DNA from: Nemopilema nomurai
Lineage: Eukaryota > Cnidaria > Scyphozoa > Rhizostomeae > Rhizostomatidae
DNA: 64,000 nt
Direction: 5' to 3'
Assembly (NCBI GenBank): GCA_003864495.1
Contig: ML133487.1
Coordinates: 434,001-498,000 of the forward strand
The position numbers and the translations under genes are program-made. Shown here piece by piece: positions 24,501 to 36,617 of this stretch (the stretch's first letter is position 1; every line of letters begins with the position of its first letter). The notes under the pieces are model-generated. The model ran no database searches, was not told the origin of the DNA, and worked only from the letters and a program-made list of their open reading frames with translations.

Positions 24501-27470
24501 AAACAGAAGTTGGAAGCTGTCGAAAGGGTAAGAGCACGGAATCAAGCAAAAGCTGATCAACAGGAGATAGAGAGGTGTAAGATTGGGCGTGGTATGGGCG
24601 TGGTGTGGGTGTGGCACAAACATGGCATAGGAATACTTCATTTGCATTCATTGCAGACTAAAATCGCAACGTAGACTTGGATGATTTTTAAAATTTCACA
24701 ACAGAAGCTCAAAACCACTTAACAAAAACAAAGCCTCAACTGATTCAAAAACAGTCTGATTTGAGACAGAATGGCTGAGACTATTATCCTTGTGGTTTCA
24801 CTCAGTTCTATGACAAAGCATTTGTTTTTAACAATGAAAAACAACTCAGTATAGTAATGTCAAACACATGCAAAAGTGTATCAACTCCAAACTACCATTA
24901 TCATCACCATTATCAACTAGATTCCCTAAGCAATTTCTCCTTGCACAAGACTTTGCACTCTTCCACTTCTTGTTGGCCTAAACAATTCTTTGATCTCAAG
25001 TTGTGCCATAAAAGATCCATAATAGATATATAGCTGTGTCATTTGGCTTTTTCACCTGGTTTACCAAAGGTTGGCAAGTCAAATATCATAAAGCCTGGAA
25101 TTCCACCCGATGGTACATTAGGTGCAGTGATTTTGCAGTTATAAAACTACAATTTTTGGTGCAGATCAAGCCCGTGTTTTCCCTGAGCCAGATATTTTGT
25201 CCATCCTTGCTCCATAAGCAATCTATAAGTGGTCCCCAAAAAGCTATCAGGGCAACTAAACAAAATCATTCAAAGCTGCAAATAACTCACCAGCTGATGC
25301 TGTGGCGATTAGTTGGAGATTAGGCCTAGAACAAGTAACCTCCCATATACCATCCTTGTGTCCACAAAATTCATGAGTTTGATGACATTCCAAATTTATA
25401 GCTTGGTTTGGTATCTTTAAACTAGATACAATCTATAAAGAAAATGAGTCACTCTAAACTAGAGACTTGACTACTGACAATGTTTGAGAATGTAATATCA
25501 AAAAAAGGAATGTAATAAATCCTTTGGATACATCATGGGCCCAAGGGTAAATGCGTAATTGATCCTACCACATAACCTGACAGAATAGCATAAAAACATT
25601 ACAATTGGCAAAACCAGGTAGATATGTCCAAAAATTGGCAAGGAATGGCCAATGAAATAATTCAAGCTTGCTAACAATTACTTTCATTCTAACAAAGTAA
25701 ATTCTTTTCATAAGTTTATGAGACCCAGAAATTTTTATTCCTTCAATGCCTTTGTTTTACATTAGCATATTTAAACCATGGTGTAACATATCTGGGTTTT
25801 GCTAAGTGTCAATTCTTGTAGATCAATAGTACTATGCTTACCATTTCAATGCAGCTTAGCCCAAGTCAACTAGTGATTTCTTGAATCAAGTAAGATATAA
25901 ATATTTTTTAATTCATTTCAATTATCAAAACTGGAAACACTTTGATGCTTGCCTCTTAGCAACATGAACAATACTGAATTGTGCATAGCCTTAATTGTTT
26001 TTTGACTCTTTAAAAATGTGTTGCATCACTCATATTCAAGGATTAAAGCAATTAAAATTCTTATTAAAATACCTTGCTTGTTGACACTTTGTAAGTTGTT
26101 TTCAACTTCTGAGACATCAACTGCCCAGCAGCTATCAAAATGAAGCAAGTACAAGATTGAATTTGCTTGTCTAGAGTTTAAAAGTTATGGCTAGGAGGTG
26201 GCATTTAAGCCCAACAATTATAAGGAAAAAATTTGCATAAGCAGCCAGTATGATTATTTTAACCACATAATTAAAAAACACAGCAGATGTCAATCATCAA
26301 AACATAAACCTTGCCAATAAGATAATTTGAGCAGATGTTACATTCAGCATCAAAGAGGAACAAAGATATAATCTCTAGGTATTAGAAAGCAGAATACAAT
26401 CATAGTACTCAAAACATTAAACTGAGACTCTTTTTAAGAAGGACTACTCACATGGCTTCTTATTAGCAGACCTGACAGCAGCTGTTGTTTCTTGTAATAT
26501 ATCTGTGCCAGGATCAGACTTGTCTCCGCTTTGGAAAGCCTTGAACTTGGCAGTAACGACCTCAATCTTTGCATGAACTGGGCATTAGAAAATACCTATC
26601 AGTTTCCTAATACTAAACCCCTTTTTGCACTTTCATGTACTGTGAAATTGTATGCAAATTTGTATTCAAGCGCACTCCTTGTAATCTAGCTTATTGTACT
26701 GAATGCAACTTAAAATATTTTGATCTGTAAATAAAGACTGAAGATTTGCAAAAGCAACAAAAACAATATTAGCTACTCATCTCTCTATATAAACTTACTA
26801 TATCTGGTAACTTAAATCCACAGCAACATGTTAGCTCCCTAAAATGATTCCATTAAAATCCTTTTTATCTAATATTCAACCTTTAATCTTTAGGGTCAAT
26901 TAATATTTGTAAACATGGATACACCTGGAGTAAATCCTCATGAAGTGAAGAGTTTTAGACTTTTAGACTAGACTTTTAGAAAAAGTTTGAGTCATCTCTG
27001 CAAAGTTGGTCAGTACAAAACTAATTGGTTGCTATTGCACCTTTCAAATGAAAGTAGGCTTTTCTATTTTTTGCAAATTTAAAGTAACTAAATTTGGAAA
27101 CAACACAGAAAGATTCTCAAGAGGTGGGCTTTGTAATGCACTCTTGACTCAGAAACAAGGTAAGTGGTTCTTGCATTTGCCCATAATGGTAAAACATTGA
27201 AGCATGCCTGTAAATGCAACAATATGAACACGTAACAACTGAAGCCTTCAACTTACGCTCGGCATTTTCGATACAAACTTTCTCGAATTCCCTCTCGATT
27301 TCTCCAAACAATCCTCGCAGCTTCCGTTGTACGTCCCTCGGAATAGCACTTTCAGGCATATCCCCATCGATATTATGTGGTGAATATCTTCGGTCCTTCA
27401 CCCTTCTAATGGATAGCCTTTTATTCTTCGGTTTGGCGTAAGTTGGTGCTTTTTCCACACTCTTCTCCAT
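18544..27470 (-). CDS. WDR37: WD repeat-containing protein 37 orthologue, complete, 15 coding exons, 496 aa
   Basis: Coding exons in transcript order: 27257-27470, 26452-26577, 26073-26131, 25291-25432, 23760-23831, 23573-23617, 22873-22964, 22566-22614, 21447-21509, 20790-20906, 20293-20434, 19933-20005, 19424-19488, 18941-19055, 18544-18660. All junctions are GT/AG and in frame; 496 aa compares with about 494 in human. The N-terminal region has the basic LSIRR motif and [16 protein letters not shown] (coiled-coil-like). [13 protein letters not shown] and IVSSLK match the conserved linker. A WD40 propeller follows from about residue 150 ([94 protein letters not shown]). Vertebrate WDR37 partners PACS1/PACS2 in trafficking and calcium handling. 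The start is the ATG at 27470; an upstream in-frame TTG is not used. Confidence 0.96.
18767..18778. repeat. Poly-C tract of 12
   Basis: Uninterrupted run of 12 C in the last intron of WDR37, between its final two coding exons. It is a simple homopolymer and length-variable in principle. Confidence 0.95.
21683..22083. mobile_element. Small inverted-repeat (MITE-like) element, copy 1
   Basis: The left end reads TATAAGAAACCTAC and the right end, reverse-complemented, reads TAATAAGAAACCTAC. Inside are several copies of AAAAGTTTCTTA (near 21714, 21765, 22035) and two imperfect copies of a CACCCGGTA block near 21912 and 21966. A second element with the same ends and the same internal AAGAAACTTT motif lies at 37913-38266, which supports a mobile family. 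No transposase frame is present. It sits in the WDR37 intron between exons ending at 22566 and 21509. Target-site duplication is unclear (TA or TTA), so the superfamily cannot be named. Confidence 0.62.
24255..24470. other. GC-rich block with three consecutive hairpins in a WDR37 intron
   Basis: The base composition jumps from AT-rich to strongly GC-rich between about 24264 and 24470, inside the intron between the exons 25291-25432 and 23760-23831. Three near-adjacent perfect stems are visible. Stem one is AGCTGGAGC (24372-24380) with GCTCCAGCT (24397-24405), containing an inner GTGG/CCAC stem. Stem two is AGTAGC (24424-24429) with GCTACT (24434-24439). Stem three is AGTGCGC (24047 offset: 24447-24453 region 24447-24453) with GCGCACT (24460-24466). 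The 5' half also has the palindromes AGCCGGCT and GCGGCCGC. It lacks tRNA A/B boxes and does not resemble 5S rRNA. It could be a foldback or SINE-like insertion or a structured RNA; I cannot assign it. Confidence 0.6.
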
Positions 27471-29313
27471 TGCTACCAGTTGTGAAATCAAAATTGTTAA
27501 CCAGCGGTAAAATTGACCTACAGCAGTGCTTCAAGTGCGGTATCTACAAATTCGCCATATCGACAGACAAACTAGTTCCAAATGATAGTTCCTGAAAAGA
27601 GTGTGTCTCAACAAATCTTTACTTGACTCATGGTAGAGATTCTATTTAGATATGACAGTTAGACTTTCTTGAAATCTGCTGCAAAGATCGACCAGTACAA
27701 GGTCGCCATGATCTCAAAACAAGGATGCCTCGCATTCCTGGTTGGATTGAAACCGAGACTTTTGGGCGGGTTTGTCACCTCGAACAAAGTAGGCACCATA
27801 GATGTAGGCACTTGCTGCAGTTACTACGGGAACATGACACGTTGTGCCTACAGAAAAATATCAAGTCCTCTTGCACCTTGCAAGTAAAAACCATGGTTTT
27901 GGAAAAAATTCAAGCTATTTCCTGTGGAGTACCACAGGGATCTATGTTGGGTCCACTTCTCTTTACCTTGCTTATAAACAATATCGATGAAACGATATTA
28001 CGATAATGTGAATTGTCTCCATTCGCAAGGATTTTCTAAGCTCAATCAAGCAAAGCTTTAACTGCAAACTCATTTTCAACCAATCTTACCTTCCATTGTT
28101 TTAAGAATGTGTCGCAAGGAGGTGGTCAGAAAGCCTTGGGAACACAATTGCAATCTTGCACCCCTAAGCATTCGATTATTTGCGTGACCACTTCGATATG
28201 TTGGAATGTTATGGCATTGTTGCGGTATGAAAAAGATCACCAATATAAATGACAACAATATATCTTCACGCATTGATTTATTTCATCACAATGAACGAGA
28301 AGAAGAGCATTAGCATTTCATGCAACAAGTTCGACTGAGTTACAACTCATGAAGCTTCGTGACGTAAGGTACTAAAATATAAAACTCTATATATAAGTTA
28401 GCACACAATTAGTTAGAAATCCGTCATTAAGAACAATAAATGAAATGCTTCCATTTACATATTGAAATAATGCAAACCAGTTGTCTATATTTGCGCAGAT
28501 GGATAACGTAAAAGAGTATTCCTATGCCACAATCCACCATGCAGCGTTCCAGGAAAAATTTATAAAATTATTCAAAATTCATCTCAAAAAAAAGATCAAT
28601 AAACTTTCATTATGAAAAATGCTTACACATCATAATGCTTTTTCAGTTTATTTGTATTTAGAAACACAAAACAAGCAGTCTTGTTGATGTGGAGTCAGAT
28701 TACTGACATAATGTTGCAATAAAATCTCATTGGGTTTCTAAAAGTCCTTAATTTTCTTAAAATTTAAGTCTTTAAATATGACACAATGTTTGCATGACTA
28801 TGGATTTATTGAGCATTGGCAAATTTTAGAAATTGTCCCCCACTCCAAGTCTGCTAGTTGTCTTATTCGAAATCTTGAGTTCAAGAATCCTTAATTTTTA
28901 AATACAGTTGTATCTAAACACATTTTAAATACAGTTGTTGTATTGATGACTAACAAAAAATCATAAAAGAGCAAGAGCTACCTATAGTAGGTTAGAAGAA
29001 AGGATGGGATTCTGAAGGCGGATGCATGGATATGAAGGCTCTAAGAAGCAGCAGCTTTGCAACGGCTTTGAAAGACAATTTTGAATATTTGATGAATGTG
29101 GCCTGTTAGATGTCAGCAGTGATATGGTATAATAAATAAACTAATGCAAAGGCTGCGATACAGAAACGTTATGACAAGGAAAATCCGCATTAAGCTACAA
29201 AGTATAGTCCATAACACAAAGACCACTCAGATAAGATCGCATGAAGACTTCAAACAAACTCAATGTGCCTCTCGAAGTTAACCGGATTATTCATAGATGG
29301 GCAGGATCTTCGT
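27471..29313. other. Intergenic stretch between WDR37 and the C2-domain gene
   Basis: Upstream of WDR37 and downstream of the C2-domain gene, both on the minus strand. It must hold the WDR37 promoter near 27471-27700 and the C2-gene 3' untranslated region near 29313. Apart from the reverse transcriptase relic at 27881-28003 I see AT-rich sequence with no supported gene. Confidence 0.5.
27881..28003 (+). mobile_element. Reverse transcriptase fragment of a non-LTR retrotransposon
   Basis: The plus-strand frame reads ISCGVPQGSMLGPLLFTLLI, followed by NNIDETI. This is the conserved reverse transcriptase block of LINE-type elements (consensus CGVPQGSVLGPLLF.LYINDI) leading toward the catalytic palm. 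Only about 40 residues survive: the YADD block and the rest of the enzyme are absent and a stop follows shortly. It is a dead scrap about 0.4 kb upstream of the WDR37 start codon and on the opposite strand to that gene. Confidence 0.75.
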
Positions 29314-32300
29314 TCAGCCATAATGTGCTGTCATGCTTTTCAAATAACCACCGAGCATTATCTCTTTTTCCTTGCTCAGAGAAAGATCCTTCAAGTCTGT
29401 CTCTGCATACAGTACAACATCGGAGTAGATTGGTTTCACAGCCAGAAAGAGAGAGTTCTCTTCTAAATCTGCTTGCAGGCAGTTGAGCTCAAATGTCTCG
29501 TTCAGCGTCGTCTTAACGTCTGAATCAGTAATCACATAGACACGAGATTTAGCAGATGTCTTCTGCTTAGGTAACAAAGCCACTTCGACGAAAAATCCTG
29601 GCATTGCAGGATCAATGTTTGTCTCAACAGTTACTGAGTGCACGACAAGAGTGTTGCTGAAACATGAAAAGAAAATATGATTTACTTCTTGCATTTCTTG
29701 AATGATCGAATGGTGATGATGCTTAACTAAATGATTAAGTAACTGACATTGGTAGCTTTGATGAAGGAGGAAGGGAAATTATAGGGTGCCCCTCTGTCCT
29801 GGGTTTCTTCCCTCTTCACAGTAACATTTAGTATATCGTACTTTAGATCCTGCATCGTACCCAAATTGAAAAACCTAAATGATCTGGAGATCACCCTCTT
29901 TGAAACCTCTGAGTACGGGGGAATCTGGGGGCCATGGCCCTCCATGTTCTAGCTAGTTTTGTCTTTTTTATAAAACTATTACAAATTCTTATCATTCCTC
30001 TCGCCACCCCTGCCCCGATCCCCCGTCTTGGTCTCATCGGAGGCTCCGCTCTTGATAGCAATTACTAGAGGGCAGAGGGAGGTTCACTTGTGTAATTTTT
30101 GCACAAGGATATGTACAAAAACGAATGAGAAAAATTAAAATGAATATTAGCAAGCCTGTGAAGAGTCTTATGATTTCACGTCTTTCTTCAATGGCTATCA
30201 AACTATCTAATGGTACGCGTAGTCTCCGCTTAACTGATATATAACTAATGGAATTGTTTATTTCTGTCTTCGCAAATTTGCAGTAAGAGAAAGCAGTTAA
30301 GAAAGTCCTTATGAGCTTTGCAAGGAACATGGAAATCGACTGACCTTCCTTTGTCAAACCGCAGCGAGCACTGGATTTGCCCTTCATCGCTTGCATCGTC
30401 TTCTTTTGCCTCAGACTATAAGCAAAGCAGAGAGAAATGTAAAAACGGTTGTACCACAAAGATGTGTGAAGATGATAATCCAACTTGATCTGTAATTTAG
30501 CTTGCCCTAACAAGATTTACTAGATTAACTAGATAAAATTTTGTACAAAACAAAGATAATTTCTGTATTGGTAACTTTCTTCGCAGGCAAAGAGACCTAA
30601 TCGTATTTAAGGAATTAGATTATACTTTTAATTACAATGACTGATTATTCGATCTTTAGTCTTGAAAGCACAACCGTGAGATCATCGTATCATTGTGGCA
30701 ATATTGATAGTTCTCGCGTATCTTCATTTGGCCTAAGATTTACAAAACGCCGAAATTTTCTAGAGATCAATATCAAAACAGCACAGAAAGTCAATGTGAA
30801 TTCTAGTATTATTGTGCGAAGATGGAAAAAATGAGAAACCATGAACATTTGAAGTATTAGTGCATAGTCCTAGGTCACTAATGAACGTCTATTCAAACAA
30901 AGATCGCGGATAAAAATTGCGCAATTAACCTGGTCCAGACAAGTAATCATGTTTTGCATCATGAAAAATCGCACGAGTATCACTAACATTCCGATGGATT
31001 TTGTGGAGAGTAAAAAGCAATGTTTTCAAGGCGCTTTTGGATTTTCAGCTACATCGCTTTTCAATCAAACGAACACTTTTAGGGCCAAAAACAAACCACT
31101 GGCTAGTCTAGCACAGACATTCTGTTGCAGGAATGCCATTGCATTTGGCTGAATGCCTCAAATTGCTGAGAATGTTAACTAATGAGATAAGAAGATGCGA
31201 GAAATTTCCTGCAAGATAACCTCAAAAACTCATGAAAGTCTACGACGATGGTGGTAATTGTTTATTATTCATGGGCCTCCTGATAATGGGCAGAATGGCT
31301 AATCATTTCAAAGATGCTGCGGAAGATAATCAAGACAGCATCTCTGCGAAAGTTTTCAATTCCCCGTGAGATACCTATCTCTTCAAAATCATAAAAGATC
31401 GTCTGATAACTGTTCTAAGGCAGTCAATTTTACTTATTCATTCAAGCATCTAGCCTCAATAGCAATACTTTTTCGGGCAAGGCTCAGACTTTCAGGCTGT
31501 CCGTGCGATCAAAGCTTCTGCGCAGGAATCAACAGTTCCAACTAGCTTCCTATCATAACAACGAACATCATGCGTTGTTATGAAGCATTGCTATTCTTGT
31601 TGTCGTGTTGTCTTGATGTCATGAAACCACGTAGAAACAATCTGATTTGTTACTGCTTGAAACAAATCAATGTTATTCTAACGCAACGCTATCCAAATCG
31701 TTTGCCAAACTTAGTCAGACAAGAGCAGCTAAAAATGGCATCTGCTGTACTCTTCCTATTGTCCTACTTGTTTGCTGCAAAAGTGTAAAATGCTAATGTT
31801 TTATCAACAGTTTCTTAAGTTTTGTATTCATATTCAGTTTTCAATAATCACGAATTAGCATCAGTTTTCAGGGTTGACTTTTCAAACAAAGTGCACTTTG
31901 ATTATTTGCAATTAATTGCATTCTTTTAACCGATCCATGCATCTTGCAACCTGGACAAGCGTTCAGCACATGTTTCTCGCACTAGACATCTTGTTTATGA
32001 CGATCTGGTGTCAAGAAATAATTGATGACCAGCTTAATTCTTCAAAATAAGCCCCGAGCAAAGTTCAACAGATAACCATCTAGCACCTCATTATATCTTT
32101 ATCTGAGGTTGCTTTATTTGAGGCACGAGAACTGTCGACTGCAAATTACACAAGTGTTTGATGATTTAGTTCATTGTCAAGCTATGGAAAAGTGAAATTT
32201 CAGAAACAGGAACAATTTTGATAGCAGGTAGTTCTTATTCGAGTTAAAATGAGAATTGGCCATTACTGCTAGTAATTTGCATTGTTTTCATGCATGGCAC

Positions 32301-35300
32301 ACTAATGATTCAGTCTTGGGACGAAAATGACTTAAAAGTTGAACTCCATCACTTTAGAATTTACTAAGTCTACAGATCTTGCTTTTGTTTTAAATTCTTG
32401 ATTTTCAACTATTTCGCAATAGGACAGTGGTGGATGCTTTTGTTTTTCTTTTCATTGAACTCTGCAACCCAGCCAGTACGCCATCTAAAAATTCGATTGA
32501 CAACTTGATTTGATAATGAGCACGACTTTTAATGAAAACCATTTCGAAATTCCGCACTCGCATTGTAATCCTCAAACTCTCTTTTTGTGTTATTGTAAAT
32601 AGAAAGGACGTTATGCTGGTAGTGTGTGTTGCTGGTTTAAATCTGACAAAGAAAATTGCTCTTTCACAACACGTGTACAAAAACATTCTCTACTCGTCAT
32701 CCAATATTGGTAATAGTTTTACACTATTGATCACAGTGTTATTAAAAATGGAAAAGAAGCACCAGTCGCATTATCAGCACAAGTCGACAAACGGGACTTC
32801 ATAACAGGCGTTTGGTCACCGGTTTGTTACACTGTGTAAATTACTGCGAGGACATAATTGCAGTCGTCGGTTTTAAAAACACAAATTGGAATTGAATTTT
32901 TAACTTCTCAGCAAACGTAGTTGATGGCGGTTAGGCCATTCGGAGTCCATCAGCAAACAGATGATTTGCGGAGCCGTAGCCAATGAGATTAAATTCTCTC
33001 GCGGTGTAGAGTTTCATTGGAACTTGCTCACCACATTGGATTTTTCGTATAATCTGTCTGTTGAAACAATAAGCGTAAAATGTAGATAAACCTGAAATTG
33101 TGCTCTCGCCCTTTTCTCTAACAACAACTGTGAGAGACGTAACTAGTGGTGCAAATCAGTAGAAGTCAGATTTGCAAAAACTGGAAACTGCACGAAAAAT
33201 CCTGAATAAATAACACCCAGAAAGGGGTGTGCATGGTTGTTAAAAGTACCGCCATGCAGCCTTGCAAAAGCCCATTCCTATCGGGATCTTGAAATAAGAT
33301 ATAAAACAGCAAGAACATCAAACCTTTGCGCTGCCCTCGCTGCACTCTTTGTCCACCTCGCACTCAATGCCATTTACTTGAAGCAGTGGTAAGTCGCCTC
33401 CTTGCTCCATGAGTCCATCGGCATCCACCCCGTTGAAGGTTTGCGCCAGACTGCTCCCACTGCGCATCGATACACAGACACCACTACGGCGGTGTCGTCG
33501 TTGCCTCTGCGACTCCAAGGACGCTGTCTCGCACTTTAATTGCTCGTCTTTTTGAAACTCGTCATTTCCGTGGTTATTTGCGTGTTGTTTTCCTTGTGCA
33601 AGTGCAGCTGCTACAGGGCTATTAGCAGGACCTGCTTTTTCGAATTGTCCTTCCTACGAGATACAAAAACAGTTGACGTGTAACGCTCCAGTTAAAGCAT
33701 GCAGATGTGATGCTGCTTTGTAAATACATAGATCTCGTTGACGAAGAAGGTTTTTATTTAGCAAAAGATTAAGGCTGACGTATGACTGATGATGTTTCTT
33801 CTTGCTGTGACGCAATCATTTAGCGATGCCCGGCTATCGTAAGAGTGTTATGGTATCAGGTGGCCTCTAGCCACTAGTGACGTCAAGGTTTATAAATGAA
33901 TGGAATTGACAGTTAACTGAGATTTGCAAGAATGAGGGAGTTCCCAGAAACAGTAATCTTGCCTTAATATCTATAAAAATTTAATGCTGTAAGAAAATTC
34001 TAAGGAAGATGCCTGCAAGAGGGCTTTAAAAACATGAAAATTAATTATGTAAATAGTTAGAGCAACATGATGTGCAAACTGAACTAGAAATGCAGCACTT
34101 TCGTTGCCACATGCACCTGATGCGTAGAAGCAGTTACAGTAGTAACAGTTACAGCAGAGGCAATACTGGAAGGTTTGGTCGTGCTAGTGCGATTATGTCG
34201 CGTCTAAAAGAAGATTATGCAAAGTGTTCTAAGAGGGGCAACACTCAGCAGAGGTTCTTTTGGGAGCGCAATGTCTGGCAGTAGCACCACCTGGCAGGCT
34301 CTCTCGATAACTAACTTATACTATGATCACCTTACTGTGTGTTCAGAGGCAGCCAGATTTTGAGGCAAGCTCACAACGGGGGGAAGTGATATAACCTGAA
34401 TATTACTCGAATAAAGGACTGTTATTTGAAGCGTTGTTGTATCGTTGGGGTGCCCCCAATTCCAATGGAACATAAAGAAGTTGGTTGTTCAAGAAATTCA
34501 GTGTGATGAATTGACCAAATTTATTGCTTGGAATTGTTGCAATTCAGTGATGCTTGCTGAATTAAAGTAGGCCATTGTACTATGTACAAGGAACACTGCA
34601 AGCCCTTGACTACATCGAAGATTTGCAGACTGTCTGGCGTCCTAATGTTTCCAGTCTTCTCTGTTTGCATTCGAGAGCTTCCTCCCTCGGAAAGGTTTCC
34701 ATTTCACTGGAGCACCTGCTAAGTTGACAAGCTTTCGTAGAATTGATGGGTAAAATTAAGGCCTCTATAAAAGACCATCAAAAAAAGAAATTTGCGAAAG
34801 GATTTGATGGAAGCCTGTGGGAAATGCTTTTCAAAATGTTGCAAATATAATCGTTCTGAAGATTCGCGAGTGGGCGTGCCCATGGTTGCAAAGCAGCTTG
34901 CAACGTAAATAATGTTCCCTTCAAGTAGCCAGAAGTGTACTGCACATCATTCAAAACTACGTACGTACTTGTCTGCAAAATTATGCCCACCAAGCAAGTC
35001 TAGTTGTGGTTTTAGGGGGGTCCAGGGGTCCAGGGAGCCATGGCCCCGAGTATTTTGTAACCCAGAAGGGGCCCCGCAACTAAGGAAAAATTGACAAGAA
35101 ATCGCAGGAAATCACAGTCTCTACGTAAAATGAATTATTTTCAAAGGAGAAATCGGTAAAAAAAACCAGAAAAAATTCAATTTGCATAATTGAGGCATAG
35201 CAATTTTAACAGAAAAGAATTTGAAAAATAATTTTGGCTTACAAAAGATTTTCAAACAACGACCCCGCAGACGGTTTCAGCCCTGAATTCCGAAGGCCCC

Positions 35301-36617
35301 GAAGTCCGGAGTCCTTAAAACCGCCACTGCCCCCATCACCAGAAAGAATGTTTGCATTTTCGGAAATGTCGTACAGGTTGCAGAATATTGGACACGGTTC
35401 CATACCCTGCGGCAACTTAATATTTCCAACAACTTTTGATAACGACTGGAGTACATTGTCCATAAGGAGCTTTAGTCACAACTACGTAATAACACTCTCA
35501 ACTTTTCAGATGTCCGAATAATCAAAGAAATAATTCGGTGACCATTTATGCCTCAATACTGCAACAAAACCCTGTGCATGAATTTTCTTGCACAAAATGA
35601 CGAAGGGTCTCACAGTGATTTTAAAACAGTTAACTAGCTATCCAACGCTACGTATCAAAATGCTCAATGTTATGTTATAGATTAAGTTCCACTTGGCTGA
35701 AGGGCTCGCTGCAACTGGCCACCTCCGTTTAGCCGGTACGAAGGACCCACGCATAACCGCAAAATAACTCAAATTTCTCGATTGCACTTCTGACATGAAA
35801 TAGACCTGCGGCCATTCTCAATTTTATCTTGGCCATGAGCTTGAATAAACACCGCTCATCGCTATTATAAAACAGTTTTGTGAGAGTCTTTGTAAAAGTT
35901 GAAGTTGAGGTTGTCTTGCTGAATCATAAGTTTGCAATACAAAACTTGCTTTCAATGAAACTATTAGCCAGGGGAAACTGTCAAAGCTGACCGCAGATCT
36001 ATGAGACCTTATTGCCTTTAACAAGTTAATATTTTCCTGGATTAACTAAAACTTCAATCGTATTTCAACTTCCGTAACTTTTGTTGTGACCCGATGTGCA
36101 AAAGATACGCTGATTTATCGATACTTGGAGCAAGAAACTCAACCAATATTAAGCAAGACCACATTTTCCAGCGATTGGGCATTACTGCAAGTGAAAGTCC
36201 GTATAAAAACAACAGTCAGTGGACAACCAGACAAACAAGCCTTGAGATAACTTTTTGGTTCATAATGCATAATGCAAGAGTGACATCCCCAGGTCACATT
36301 GGCGCTCAGTTAAAACTGTCCCAGGCACAAATTTTTTCCCGTCCCTCCTACCCCAGTTCAGAAAATGCAAAAGTATCTACACTCCTCCCTGCAATTTAAC
36401 GTTGCTCCTTGCAAAATGCCTAATTAAATATGTTTTGGATGCATATCGTTTATATTTGAAGTACATTCATTTGCAGTAATTTTGCAAAAATTGTTTGCAG
36501 TTGCAGCTAGCGGATCGAGCCTGCACAGCGCCTTACCTGGTCACGTAGATACGCATCTAGCGATTCTATTGCATCCAAGACTTCCCATAACTCGTTGCAT
36601 TTGATGTCAATAAACAT
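29314..36617 (-). CDS. C2-domain protein, short (cytosolic) form, 4 coding exons, 274 aa
   Basis: Coding exons: 36537-36617, 33324-33653, 30345-30415, 29314-29656; all junctions are GT/AG and in frame, with the start ATG at 36617 and the stop at 29314. Exon 1 encodes a short acidic helix-like stretch (LWEVLDAIESLDAYLRDQ). Exon 2 encodes a low-complexity, probably disordered linker with a basic patch (RQRRHRR). Exons 3-4 encode one C2 domain (about residues 147-265): DEGQIQCSLRFDKG, FFVEVALLPKQKTSAKSRV, TTLNETFEL, DLKDLSLSKE. This resembles the first C2 domain of synaptotagmins. Loop aspartates expected in calcium-binding C2 domains are mostly missing, so membrane or protein binding is probably calcium-independent (inference). 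The exon 3 acceptor could instead be 6 nt shorter (30409). The exact family member is not recognised. Confidence 0.72.

Noticed and set aside
30034..30513. Minus-strand 159-codon ORF
   Set aside because: It covers the true C2 exon 30345-30415 in the wrong frame; only the splice-bounded frame gives the C2 domain start.
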